Positions 30,608 to 43,300 of a DNA stretch of 64,000 nucleotides are shown here, piece by piece. Where the stretch lies: positions 434,001-498,000 of the forward strand of contig JAMYHL010000007.1 of assembly GCA_025531455.1 (NCBI GenBank), in the 5' to 3' direction. A model generated the notes under the pieces. It did no database searches and was not told where the DNA came from. It saw nothing but the letters and a program-made list of their open reading frames with translations. The position numbers and the translations under genes were made by a program. How positions within the stretch are numbered: the first letter of the stretch is position 1; every line of letters begins with the position of its first letter. The stretch comes from Apiotrichum sp. Y4204 (Eukaryota > Basidiomycota > Tremellomycetes > Trichosporonales > Trichosporonaceae).

Positions 30608-33544
30608 GCGCTGCGTGTCTGTTACTGTAGACTTAACATGTCGGGCTTTGTATCGCCCCGCACCGGCCTTGTCCCTCAGTTGTCCTGAGAAAAGTAGTCA
30701 ACTCTTGTGGAAATCAAAAGGAATACGCATGCCGACGCATGCCGTGCCCATGTTAGCTTCGAAATTTGACTGTTGATGTCCTATTTATAAGTCTTCTTGC
30801 AATTCGTTAGTCGCTTTGGGTCAGTTAGTCTAAGGAAGCAGCCCACCACATACGCTAGACACTGGCCTCTGTCGCCGCGTCTTCTTGCGCTCTCAACAGC
30901 AGGCCGAAAATGTAGTCGTGAGGTGTGAGCCAGTGAGGGGGCGATGACGGGACAGGCGACCGAACTCGGTGCACTCAGACCTGCTCTCGTGACCACCGCC
31001 TCTCGGTCAGCGTTACTCGTCCCTCACAGCCTAGAGAATTGGAAGTTGAATGCAATCTTATACAGCCAAGCCAACGTTTGAATTTGATTGCTCTTTTTGC
31101 TGGTGGGCGCAAACAGATGCGTGGTTGTCAACTTTGCCTTAATGATGATAGACATCAACCAGTCATCGTGTTTGTGGCATGAATCAGGTGGTGATATCGA
31201 CCGCTCCACAATGTGCTCCATCTGCTCTGGGCTCCACATCACGATCCCCCAGCAAAACAGTCTAACCGCCGCTTCATCCCCAACATTCTTGTCAAGCACA
31301 GCGGTTCCACAAGCTCGGACAGTCATGCACTCCCCAGGCCGCATCAAGCACGTACTATGCCCTGCAGCGTGACAAAGTGCCACATGCCTCCTGTCACGGA
31401 AGTCCTGTGCGCGAATCGCTTCTCCCCTTCAGGTATAGAAGACGCGGAACACGGCCCGCCCGATAGTTGGAAACCCTCGAGGTACGCGAGCCAAAGTGGC
31501 CGAGGTGGCCGAAGTGGGCCACGGAGTCGGAGCTCGGGTCGGGTGCTTCCCCAACATGTCAGCCCATAGCCGTGCGGGGTGGGTTGCGTGCAAGATATGC
31601 ATGAGATCGTGAAAGTCATAATGGTCACGGCAGATTTGATCGGAGTGCAAACGTAAACGCAATCTTTGAACGCGGACTAGTTCTCCCCACTAGTCAGACT
31701 CCCGAGGCCCAGAAATACGTGACTCCTACCAATTGCCAGATCTGGGACCTGTGTATCTGAAATGAGTGGGTAGAGGGGAGGAGATATGTAATGGTCAACC
31801 TTGAACTAAATCACTGTGTGGCAGATGCAGACCGTTACAGATGCGGCACAAATACAACATGCTTTGACACACGCCGGGTCCCCAGACCCGTTCTTCTGGG
31901 ATGGGACCTTGGCGCCGGCGTTCGTGAGATGGGTGGGAGCGTCCAGATAGAGGGAAACGCCATGATGAAAGCGAGCCAGAGCCTAATGTGCCGGACGCGC
32001 GTTCGTGCCGAGCAGGACCTGTTCCGAGAACAAGCTGAACTCTACTTCTGAGAGCCGCCCAGAAGCTCAAACATACAAGGCGCGTTCCGGCTCTACCGGA
32101 GTGACAGAAGACCTGTGCCTATGCTTGCAAGGAACAGCTCACGCTCCACTCCTTCCGCAGCGAGCGATGAGAAGTATGGTTTAGAGTACAGCTTCGGTAA
32201 TCTAGGGAGCGAGATGGGAAGTGAGGGGAGAAGATTGGATCGGATCTCGAACGCATACTCAGTCACGTTATCGAAGCTACCAGTTCACAGCGGTGTATGT
32301 GCATGCCGGACAAATTGCTACGCCCCGAATCCCACATATTGTATCTTGAAAGGCGCACCAGCTCACAAACCTCGCTCGGTGTATCCGAGATCAGGATGAA
32401 TTAACTATACACAGCGCCGCCTACCTGTCGCGGAGTGAGATCGTGTGGCTGAAAACAAACATACGCTCGTACCCGAAAGTGGGGGTCATGAAGCAGTACC
32501 ACGCGTCCCGCGTCATAGATCGCATGACTACAGATACAAGTAGGATGTACGTAGTTTCCGACGATGAGAATGCGATATTTCTCGGATGTCTTACTCCTCC
32601 CCGTTGTTGTTCATGCGATGCAGAGCAGTTCAGATGGCGATTGTGTTTGCTCCAATCTCCTGCAGCAAGCCCTCGCCCCCCACGCCCCGTAATGAGTGCG
32701 TCATGTGTACCTCTCGGCGTGGATCGGCATGTCAACGTAAAACCTCAGGTACCCTTGTTCCTCGGAGAACTACCCCGGACGCGGCTCTCCGCCGTAACCT
32801 ACACGGCGATTCCCCCAAGTACTCCGCGCTCGCACTCGGAGACTTAGTGTCGCGTGCTATGCTCCAATCAATGCAAAGCCTCACATGATAGCTGGGAACA
32901 CCGCCCCATGCGCAACTATGGAACAGTCGTGCTGCCAGATCGGATCAAAGTGTGCCGCCCTATCGACAACAACCCGCAGCTGAAAGGCTGATCTGGAATC
33001 AAACGCGCGAATCCCTCTCTGACGACGCCATTGCCCCTCGCTTCGAACGCGTCTGGCGGGTTCATGCAACTATGCAGATCGCCTGGGGTCTACTCAGAAA
33101 AACATGTCGAGGACACCTGAGATTCTGGTCGCCAGGGCCGCGCAGACACGGATGCACAAAGCCGGTGATGAACCCTTGTTGCAGTGCAGTGCTCAGGAGC
33201 ACCGGCGGCTGTACAAAGTGACAGATCGGTAGATCCCAGAGATTCCAAAACCCTCTTTCAGCAATAGAGATCCGAGCCCCTCACGCCGATTGGCATGGTA
33301 ACTGCCAGGAAGGATTAGAACAATTCGTCCCAGCTGTGCAGTGTCTTGGTAGAAGCAGTACAGCGTTTCATCACTGTCATTGCACTCCGCTGGACACCAT
33401 CACCCTAGATTAGAATGGCAAAGCTGAAATGGGAATAACATCTCGTTGTACACAGTCTCGACAGTGAGCCGTGCACAGCAATGGGGAGGTATCGTGTCTA
33501 TGCTCCTGTTCAAGGAGAGGGGGTATAGTGAAGAGCCTGATATT
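30608..33544. other. gene-free stretch between convergent genes
   Basis: 2.9 kb between the stops of the DUF1349 and HSF genes, far more than other convergent pairs here (166-310 bp). ORFs are short, lack intron-supported continuity and match nothing I know. GC is lower than in the gene blocks. It may hold decayed genes or a noncoding RNA; I see no positive evidence for either. Confidence 0.5.
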
Positions 33545-35598
33545 CTAATGCAGGAGATTGCGGAGTGATGCTTTTGAGTCAAAATCAAGATTTCTGTCCT
33601 CTGGGTCATCGCCTTCGCGACGGAGTGAGGAGCTGCGGCGCCCGAAGGTACCCCGCGACGATCCCTGCGGGTCAAGTCCATAACGGAACTCGCCACTAGA
33701 TGTATGCAGTCGATGCGGATGGCCGGGGTATGCGCGTGGGGAAGATCGAGTATAGTGAAACGCAGCGTCCGACGTCGCAGGGCGCGTCCGCTCAGACATA
33801 TGGGGAGGCTCGTGGTGAGAAGGATGGAGTGAGTGTGGGTCATGCAGCCCTGATTGCATCGATCGTGGTGGGCCTAGGTGGTCGTCTGCGTGTCAGAATA
33901 TCTTTGAAGTTATTAGGTAGTGGGTACAACTCACAGCTACTTCCGAGGCGACGGTCCCCGTGACCTGTGGATGGCGGGAGCGACATCTCAGCCTGCTGCG
34001 CCTGCAGCACCTCCAGCCGATTGATGAGATCTGTTCGCTGACGATGCAAGAGTTCCACGGGGATACGTGCTGCAGCGGGTTAGCCGATACGATGTCGATG
34101 CCGTTAAGGTTGTGCTTACTCTTACTGATATCGCCAAACAAGTCAGTCATGCGGATCAGGTGGTTGGTCATGTCTAAACTCCGAGAGGCATTGTCGTAAC
34201 GCTCTTGCTGAAGTGTAGACCACAAGCGATTAACACCGTCCTGCAGCGTTGACACCTGAGAGCTCAAAGTCTCGAGAACAGACTGTTGGCGTGACGGTGG
34301 GGGTTGGGAATGTGAATGCGGATAGAACGGTGGCTCAGAGTTGCGAGTTGCTTCAACTGGGTATCCAGAATGCTGCGAAACCGGGCGACCACCGAGAGCG
34401 GGGGGCACGTTTGCCCTCGGAGGAGATCGCGAAAGTGCCCCTTCATATCCTGCAGCCAGAGCAGCTGCATGAGCTGTCGGATAGTATGGGCCACCGTAAT
34501 CTCGTGGAGCGGGAGAGCCGTAGCGAGGATACGCCCCATGGTGCGACGGCCCGGCACCCCATCCAGCACCAGTCTTGTCCGGGTCATCCCCCGTTGAGGA
34601 CGACAGGACCGAAGGAGTCTCTGTCTGGCTCTGGCGAGTGGGCTTGCGTTTGATCAACGGAAGGAGATCTGGTCTGCCTCGCCTGAACTTGCCGTGTCGG
34701 AACTCCCAGGCTTGCGGATCTGTGTTTGCCGTAGAGTAGAGGTCAGATACCTTGTTGAAGCTGGAAGATGGTTAGTTCAAGCGGAGCCAGACAAACGCAC
34801 GAATACATGTTCAGCTGCCGGACAAAGGACTGCCAATTATTGTGCTTGAAGTAGTTGGGCAAGACATCCCTACGTTGTCAGCAGTGTTCTTATTATCACA
34901 TAGCCTACGCACTTAGCAAACTCGGATGGGTTGGGACACACAAAAGATGTGCCATCTGCAGACCAATAAAGAAGGCCGGAGCTTGAGATCTTGGGATCCT
35001 CAAGCATAGAGTACAGCTTGTTGACAAATGCGGCCTGAGTTCTGGGGGCCTGTGTCTGAAGCATACCACTCGACGAAGACGGTCTGGCACCAGGTGGTGT
35101 CAAACCCTGAGAGGCGTTGGGGCTTGTCGTTCGTAGCTCCCGCTCACCCTCACGCGAGTCCAAAGTGTCCCTGGCTTCACGCGAGTCCCGATCGCTCTCG
35201 CGCTCACGATCCCGGGACCATGATTGCTCGTTCGATTCCGATGGACCAGTCTGCCATGTTGGCCGAGAGCGCGTGGAGGACTGACCAGTAGTGGAGTGCG
35301 GGGGAGACCTACGCCGAGGTCGAGAGTGACCACTGGAAGAGGAGGCTTGTGACGACGTTGGGGATGAGAAAATCTCACGACGTTGAAAGTCGCCTGAAGC
35401 GTTCGCGCCGTGGATGTGGGAAGAGGAAGAGATCATTGAGACGCTCGCTGATGGGCCTGCAGATACATCGTCGTCGCGAGGGGCATTATGCCTCACCCCC
35501 ACATCGTCTCGCTTCGTGCGCTTCTCCGCCGAGGAGTCTGCGCCAAATGAATGGCTGCGCTTGCCACGCGCCTCTGGGGTAGTTGCTCTCCGAGACAT
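33545..35598 (-). CDS. heat-shock-factor-family transcription factor (623 residues)
   Basis: Exons: 35598-34913, 34869-34801, 34760-34120, 34069-33935, 33885-33545. An HSF-type DNA-binding domain lies at about residues 186-290: [14 protein letters not shown], the segment with [13 protein letters not shown], then [20 protein letters not shown] (recognition helix) and [11 protein letters not shown], all in family order. A helical hydrophobic-repeat region (about 405-495) is the likely oligomerisation element. An unusual 185-residue N-terminal region is Ser/Arg-rich with a basic KRSHSF...KRTKR stretch; the C-terminus is Ser/His/Arg-rich. No response-regulator receiver domain is present, so it is not Skn7; HSF1 and Sfl1-like remain possible. 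ATG 35598 ([14 protein letters not shown]) is preferred; the frame is open to 36066 but that part reads like leader. Confidence 0.92.
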
Positions 35599-38500
35599 GG
35601 ACACGGGAGCAATGCTGGACAGAGGACCGGTGGGGATCGTTATAGCATTGGCTTTGTCAGAGCCCGATGCGATATACAGTTGAATGGTGATGTTGACGAA
35701 TGTGGGCTTGGCCAAGGGCTGGAAAGGGATGGGCTCCAAAAAGGCACTACGCGACGGATCGAGTACCCACTTGACGGAGACGAGCGGTGCGAAGCAGGTA
35801 CTTAAACTGGAAGCACGATCAGCGTCGGGACAACAGACGGGATGGAGAGAGAATAAGGATAGACGTGCAGAGAAGGAGGGAAAGACTCGGGAGAAGCAAT
35901 AGATGAGCGCAATACAACGAAGAGTGGTGCAAGGGGAGGGGGTGCGGTTGGGTTCACAGTAGATGCGATGGAAGAGAGAATGAAGTAACTGTGGAGACGA
36001 CATGACGGATAAGAGACAGAGGAGGTATCTATCACCTTCGGTTGACGATGAGTGATTCAGTCCCACTGCGCTCCCATGCCATCTCCCAGAAGGCCAATGT
36101 GTGTGTCTCGGTCTGGCGTTTGCATGTGGGTGTGTGTGGGGTTGGATGTGGTTCGTAGTGTGTATGGGTAAGGACTAGTGTGGCCGTGTAGCCGTGTGGC
36201 CTTGTGTGGCCGTGTGGCTACACGGCAAGTGTTGGTAGGGAGGGTGCAACTGGTGGAACTGGGATCTCGGATCTGGGATCTGGGATGACCGATTGCGGAT
36301 AATGGTTAAGGAGTACTAGAGGAGCCACAGCATGCTAGGCGGGGGGGCTGCCTTCGCAGCACCCTACTTCCGCTGCTTCTGATGACGACAATCTCCCTCG
36401 CTGCTTCGGTCCACCCGAGATGTCAATGCACTCGGCTCATGTTTATGTCATGTGTTGCTTCCACAGACCGAATGATCTGCGCAACGATCAGAGCACACGA
36501 TTGCAAGTGAGGACAAGACGGTGGTCACAGCAAACGGACGATCTTAACGATCTTAACACAAGTTCGCCACATGATGCACTCAAATGACGCAGCCTCCGCC
36601 GAAATGGTTCGATGAATTGCCGGTACCAACCTTACTCACAAAGCTGCTATATGCGTATCTGCACAGAGCTTTGTTACGGGAACGGCAACGAGGAGCGTGC
36701 AAGTGGGGAAACCACGGAATGGGGTTGTGGACGATGGAAGTGGCGCAGTGGATATAGGTCTAGGGTGGTGGAGAATGTAAGGGATTGGGGGTTGTAACCT
36801 AGCAGCAAAACGGGTTCGTGCCAACAAAACAACCGCACAGGATGAGAAACAGGTGCTTGGCTGAAAAAGCCAAAAGGGTGGAAGATGGAAGCTACTTTAT
36901 AAACAAGGAATGAGGTGAAAGTGGAGGAACAAGAGGAGTGTGCAGGGGGAGGGAGTGTCTTGTTGTTATTCGGCACGAGACGAGTGGGGGGGGGGGGGAG
37001 TAGGCTAACGAGAGGAGAGGCAACACAGAAAGGTGAAGGGGTGGGGAGAGAGCGGAGAGAACGAGAACGGCGAGAAGGAAGAACAGCAGAGGAAGAGGGT
37101 GGAAGGGGGGGAGGGGGGAGGGAAAAGGGAAACGATGTGCGTGTAACTAACCTTGATGGCGAGGCAGTGCTTACTCTTTACTTTGTACTCGCAGTGGAAG
37201 GAACAGCTACCAAACGTTTGGTTTATATCATTGATCGCTGATCGCGAGGTGAGTCTGGTGTAGATGTGGCCGATGTGGACGGACGACGGGGAGGCGAGAC
37301 TAGAGACTATTAGAAAGTGGGTATGATGATGCACGCAAAAAGCGGAAGCGCAGGGGAGGGGGAGTTGCGCCGGGGCCTGGGGGCTTGAGGTCTAGAGGTC
37401 TAGAGGGATGGCGAGGAAAGGGGGCGCGGCAAGGACGGAGAACTCTTTTGCCTCGTACTTGTACGTCAGGTACCGGCACTTTGGAGCAGCGACGGCAGTG
37501 CAGCTGCTGCTGCGGGATGAGGAGGGGAGGGGAGATGTTCCTCTCGCGATCTCTGGCCGTGTGCTCACGTTTGTGGTGAGGTAAAAAGGACACCGCCTGG
37601 AGCCCGCGAACCGGGTCGAGCGCGCTGGCTGGCCAGGAACAGTGTTACAGAAATCCAGTGTCGGAAGCTTCCCCTGAGGAAATCCAAGGGCTATTTTGCC
37701 ACCGAACCAAACGTGTTGGTCTGGATCTAACGTGTGCGAGAATATCGGGATCGGCCTCTCCTCTGGCGACAGGAACGGCAATGAACAACGGTAGGAGACT
37801 GCCTCTGATCAGCTGGTGAACAATGACGACTGCAGTGTCCGTCGCCCTAGACTTGAACCACATCAACGCATGTGAGAGGGTACATACGGGCACGGTATGC
37901 TGTGTCCCGCAGAAGAGAGAGTCTTCTAGTGTAGAGGCACTGTGAATTCTCGCCAACAACGTTGATTAGATGAACACAACGATGGACGTGCCTTTGCACA
38001 TGTATGTAATAAGGGCTTCTGGACGACCATTCTGGGGTAACTTACAGTCCTTGGGCACCAGCTGGTGGCGGTAGGTTTCGGAAGGCGGTCACGAGTCGTC
38101 GAGGGATGGTCGGACCGGACGGCCCGGAGGCGAAAAGCGGGGTTTACAGCAGGTGCTGTGTTGCTACTCGCAGAACAGCTGCCAGAACCACGTGCTGCCC
38201 AACCGACAATGTCAACGAGAGAAGCTTGAGTTTGTAGTTTGTTCCGACAGTTGCGGGTCCAACCGGATCCGCAAAAGCTGGGTATTCGATGGACAAGAGG
38301 CGGTGACAAAGAAGACGAGTACCGAGATGTTCGGGCGAGAGGTACGCTACAAACTAAGCCGGGAAGCAGAACGCGATTCGGGGGAAGCGATTTAAGTTGG
38401 ACGAAGGCGAAGAGAGAGGGGAGGAACGACAAATGATAATCCCCGTGACGTATACGCAGAGCCTAAATAATTGAACGCCGGCGAAACTGTAATGACGCGT

Positions 38501-40310
38501 GAGGGCTCTAGCTGAACTAGGACTAATGGGAAGGCTTGCTGCTGTGAACGACGATATCGGCTTCGCCGAGGTTCTCGGGTTTTGCAATCAATGGTCGATG
38601 GTATCCACAACAGCCGAGGTAGGTGATACCGAAATCGGGCTTACAACTCAAAGTAGAGTGAGCGAAATGTTGAAGCTTGCGCCGAAATCAAGGACTGATG
38701 TTCCAGATCGAAAAGTGGGCTTTGGGAGATGCGGCTCACTGCCTAATGTGATGGGGAGCACAAGCAGTTGGGTGGGGAGGGGGGGTGTAGAGTAGTGAAC
38801 TGCTGCTAGGAATGAAGCAAACCAACCAAATGCGACAGACAAGGAGACAGGCTGTCTTTAAGGCTCGGTGGAGGGTAGGTGGGACTGCGACGGATGTTGC
38901 GCAGATTGGGCGCTGCCGTTCCTGTGGACAAAGCACGACGGGATGACAAGAGTTGAGAGAAGCTCGCACGAAGATGCGATCTGCGTGCGCGGCGCGAGAT
39001 GCGAGCCAGGCGCGAGATGCTAGGTGTGGCAGGGCCGGTGAAATGTTGAGGCTCCGGACGGACTGGAGAGTGGATGGCGATACGGCGGGCTAACAAGGGT
39101 CGATGTCACCCGGAATTTGCGTTATACTAAGAATGGCGTAGAATATGGAAACCGAGAAGTAGATACAGGCACAGACAAAGGTGTCAACAAGACAAACGAG
39201 GAAGACGAGATGCGGAATGAGAATACGAGATGAGAGTGAGATGAGGCACAATAGCCCGGTGGCTTCCACGGTGGCGAAGAGTAGAGGAATGTGTCGGGAA
39301 GAGTTACTGCGATGCCAAAGATCCAAGTTCTAAAGAACGAAGGACAGAGGCACTGCTGTGGGAAGACGGGGGTGCCAACGCACGGCGACGGAGAACACGC
39401 GAAAACGCCTTCCGGAGAAAGGGCCGGATGCAAGGAAGGGGGGAAGGTTGCAAGCTTGCAGGCAGCAGAGGAAGAGGACTAATGGGCTGGCCCTGGTGGG
39501 ATAGGAAGGAGGAGGAGAGGAAGACTAGTGATCTAGTGAGTGGCGCTGTAGCGGCGGGGGCGCGGGGGCGGCGGAGGCGGAGGCGGCAGCGGCAACGGCA
39601 GCGGCGTGAGTGGCCGAGCGAGCACAGATGGTTGACCGTCAGGCGTCAAGGTTGAGGGTCCGGATAAACTGTAGTGGACCAAATTGGAATATTTACGATC
39701 CAAGATTGGGTCACCGGTGTTGGTCGACAATGGGTGCAGTGCGCATGCAATGTGGAACACCAAGGATGGAGGTAAAGGGAGAGTATTGTGTGAACGTCCA
39801 GAGCGAGATCTTGTTGTGCTTCTTGCAAGCCTGGGAGTGCGGAGTCCCTGCTGGAAACTGGTTCTTGTTCTGTTTCTTCTGCCCGGCCGCGGTTTTGGCT
39901 TAGGCTTCTGTTCTCGAGACAGAACTAAACTCTGGGCATGTGCGTGACAGCCGAATGCCACCGTAACTGACGAGCCTTGGGAACACAAAGCTGGCGCTCG
40001 GACAACTTGAGCGGAAGACGCAAGAAGCAGGAATGGCAGGGGAATGCGATATGGGTAACCACAGAAGGCGGGGGAAATGGGGGAACCGTAGGAGAGTGTG
40101 GGGTGGCCCAGAAGTGAGGATGCGGTGAGGACGAGAGGTTTGGAGATGGAAGAGATTGATTCGGGGAGACCGCGGAGACAGTGAACCTTACGAGCAAGGA
40201 GGTGAGAAGGGGCCCAGAGGGGCAGGCGGGCCGACGAGATGGAATAAGGGTTGAACAAGCTAACCAAGGCCTTAGGGAGATCAACATGGATCATGGATAT
40301 CATGGATCAT
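35599..40310 (-). promoter_or_regulatory. long pyrimidine-rich upstream region of the HSF gene
   Basis: No gene is recognisable in 4.7 kb. On the HSF sense (minus) strand many patches are CT-rich (for example 36930-37140, 37350-37560, 39400-39610), as in long fungal 5' leaders and promoters; the matching plus-strand ORFs are Gly/Arg/Glu low complexity. It contains a G13 run (36987-36999), a GTGTGGCC repeat with an 11-bp inverted pair (36183-36193 and 36216-36226), GGATCTGGGATCT repeats (36265-36290) and GGC-rich repeats (39548-39608). Whether it is transcribed is inference. Confidence 0.45.
36183..36226. repeat. inverted repeat in a GTGTGGCC-rich patch
   Basis: GCCGTGTAGCC (36183-36193) and its exact reverse complement GGCTACACGGC (36216-36226) flank 22 nt of GTGTGGCC repeats. 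Confidence 0.85.
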
Positions 40311-43300
40311 AGATTTGCATGCAGAGGCATGTGGGGGTCATCGGCTCATCGGCGCGCCATGGGCCGTTGTACCCTTGGCTACAGGATCACCGTCGACAAG
40401 GGGATGGATGGTTTATGACGAGGGCGTCCTGGCGCCGCGGGCGCCAACGCGCCAAAAGGTAGACAACGGGAAACGGGTCAGCCCGCAATAATGCATCATC
40501 ACAGGTTACAGTCTGGGCTCTGCATCATTGACAGTTACAACTGTCACTCACAGGCCACATAGCATAGTCCCCACGCATGCAGAATGCGGCAAGCTGTACC
40601 CCATGTGATATGCATTGAGGCCTATGCCTACATGGAGCTGAGTCACGGCGGCGCCGTTCGTCACAGGACAAAGCTGAAAGGCAGCATGGCCCTGCTGGAC
40701 TGAATCAGCCAAGTATTAAGTTTGTTGCTTGTTAGAATCCCTCGCCCCGCTGCGCCTCGCTGCATCTTTCTGAATGTTGGGTGGCTGTCGTCACCCATCA
40801 CCCATCGCGGGCTGTAAACAGGCGCATGCGATCACGCTCACCCACCTCACACGTCTCACCTCACCTTCCCCACCTGCTCCCCCACTTTGGTCTCCGAGTA
40901 CCCCACCAGTCTACGGCAGGGGCAGCGCATCCCAACAGACAAGCGCCCAAGTTCAGTGTGTGCACAAATCGCCAAGACCCCACAAACATTCACATAAACA
41001 CGGGCGCTCCACTGGTCGTTGGGGGGCGCACGGTCTGACATGCGCAGCGGCTGGTGTCACTGCGGGTACTGTGGTATTGTGGTACTGTGGTACTATGGGC
41101 CGGGGACTGCCAGAGGCCGGTGTCTATGCTTCCGACCACACTTGCAGACTATTCCTGGGTTCTGATGACTGGTTCTCTCCTTTTCCTCAAATCTTGGTAG
41201 ATTTTCGGGTTCCTCGCATTTTGCTTCTCATTGAGTGCGGGTCATTTTACAAGATACGGGATTCACTGATCCTGGTTATTGGGCCTGCGTACTTGTACAT
41301 TCATACGGTAAACAAAGCCTGCACATGGCCAAAGCATGGGGTCGTTGTACGTTGTTCCGTTGTACGCCGTGTACCCAGAAAGGCGGTTCGCGGGTGCTCA
41401 GGTGCCCTTCCATTCCACCGATGGCGTTTCGTGGCTTCGTGCCTGGGCGATAACGCCAGGAACCGCTAGTGAGTTGAGACTAGAAGCTCCAGAAGCGTCA
41501 CGACCCGAAAAAAAAAATAGCAGAAAAAAAGGGAGGGAATAATTCCTTCCCTCAAAGGTCCTAAGGTGACCCCCCTCTGCGCCACAACTACCGCCTCTCC
41601 AGTTCCGCCTCCCTGACACGCCTTTGATGGGTCTCTCCTTTCGTTCCTCTTGTTCCTCTCGGCCGCATGCCGATCATGCACAAGGTACGCTTCTAGGTCC
41701 AATACGGGAGTGGTGGCCAGTGCGAACACCGGCGACCGACACCGGCGACCGTCATCCAGGAGCACAGGAGCGCCAGCGGCAGGCTCTCGTGCCGCGTATG
41801 CCGACAATGCCGCTCTTAATTACTCATGCTACCATGCAGCCTAACGCCCCTGTTGGCTTTTTGGCCACTTCCATGCCGCACCTGTCTCGCGAACGCGCGG
41901 GCAATACACCTCAGCGCATCAGCTAGCTTCGGATCAAAAATTAAGAAGCTGGTGGTTTGGTGTAGACAAGCCGGAAGCACCTAGATCGTTCGCGGTGGTT
42001 CTTGCGTGGAAAAACGTGAGACAAGCTCGACGACCGGGGAACCAGAGTCCCCAATAGAGCACGGATAGCACGGCCATAGCCCTCCAGGAGCCGGGGTGGA
42101 GCTAAGACCAAACAGGCATGTCAGAACCACACCCATCTCGGCAATTAATAACGTGTGCTCGTGCTCTTGAAGGTCCTTGCATCGACGTGAGGACAGTGCG
42201 CGGGGGTCGGCTGCTGTCATAAGGCCTCTTCGCCTCTCGACGTATTGGTGCAACAGAAGCAAGGGGATCCAGAACAAGGGGAATGAAGAACCAAGCTGGA
42301 ACAAGGGATAAGGCGGCAGCGTGGTGGAGCCGGAGCGCGGGACACATAACCGTGTTGGAAAGGCAGAAGAGGCGTATTGGAACATGCGGTTGGCCCGGTA
42401 TGTCGTGGTCGACTGCACCGCCACCAGCAGCAGCATTGGGACATGGGTCAGGAGATGATGATGGCAGCACGAGAACGTACAATGATGGCCTGTCCACTGT
42501 TTGTACATCCAGGAACAGGTTCAGTGACGTCGTACGTGGGCCAAAAGTGCCAAAGTAATGGTACTGCACTGTACTGGAACCGCAACAGCACGACCTGGGC
42601 AATGTCCTCAACTCAACCCTTCGAGGTACCCGAACACTGCCTTGGAGGTGATGATGCAGCTCTTCATCCAGAGTCGTACCAGAGGGTGTCGTAAACGTTA
42701 TCCTGTTCAATCTCGGAGCGTCGTCATCTACAGCATCAGGCTCGGAAGAGGCGAGCCCGAGGTCCCCGATTAGGTTGACGGTCATTTCTACTCTTGTGAC
42801 AGGCATTTTCTGACACCTTCCGCTCCTGAGCTCCTGCCGAGAAGCATCACAAGGGAGGAGGGTTCGGTAGGGTCTCAATCCCCAGCGGTGCCGTTAGGGC
42901 GATCTCGGAAGGAAATCCAGCGGCTTCTTGCATTGGCTCATTGCGGCATCCTGGTCGGGATTCAATTTGCTCCGAACTCTGTCGAGGGCGGAAACCTGCG
43001 GCAACAATAAGAAGGGAGTTAGGGCCCGTGTACGTAACGGTGAAAGCGGGGTGGAACACCTGCGAACAGCGGCGGACAGCTCGGACAGGCGACTCGGCAA
43101 ATTAGCTCTGTGATTCATTATCAAAAGCTGAATATCTTGATCTCTTGGAAATCAAATGGATGCAATCAACTGCGAGATGCGACACACGATCTCGGATCTT
43201 TGCCATTCCGCAACGATAAAATGAAAAGGAGCTTGAAAAGAGACTAAAACCAACGATGGCTCCACAGATCAGACAGCAAGTCGCGCGCACGGGTGCAGTC

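Noticed and set aside
35599..36066. Upstream in-frame extension of the HSF gene (156 codons)
   Set aside because: The frame is open but reads as Ser/Leu/Pro/Ile-rich leader without family similarity; ATG 35598 gives a sensible start.
39533..40303. 256-codon minus-strand ORF
   Set aside because: Pro/Leu/Ser/Arg low complexity in a pyrimidine-rich region, ending in a GGC-repeat by-product; no family match.
40774..41469. 231-codon plus-strand ORF
   Set aside because: Mixed composition, no motif, no supporting introns.
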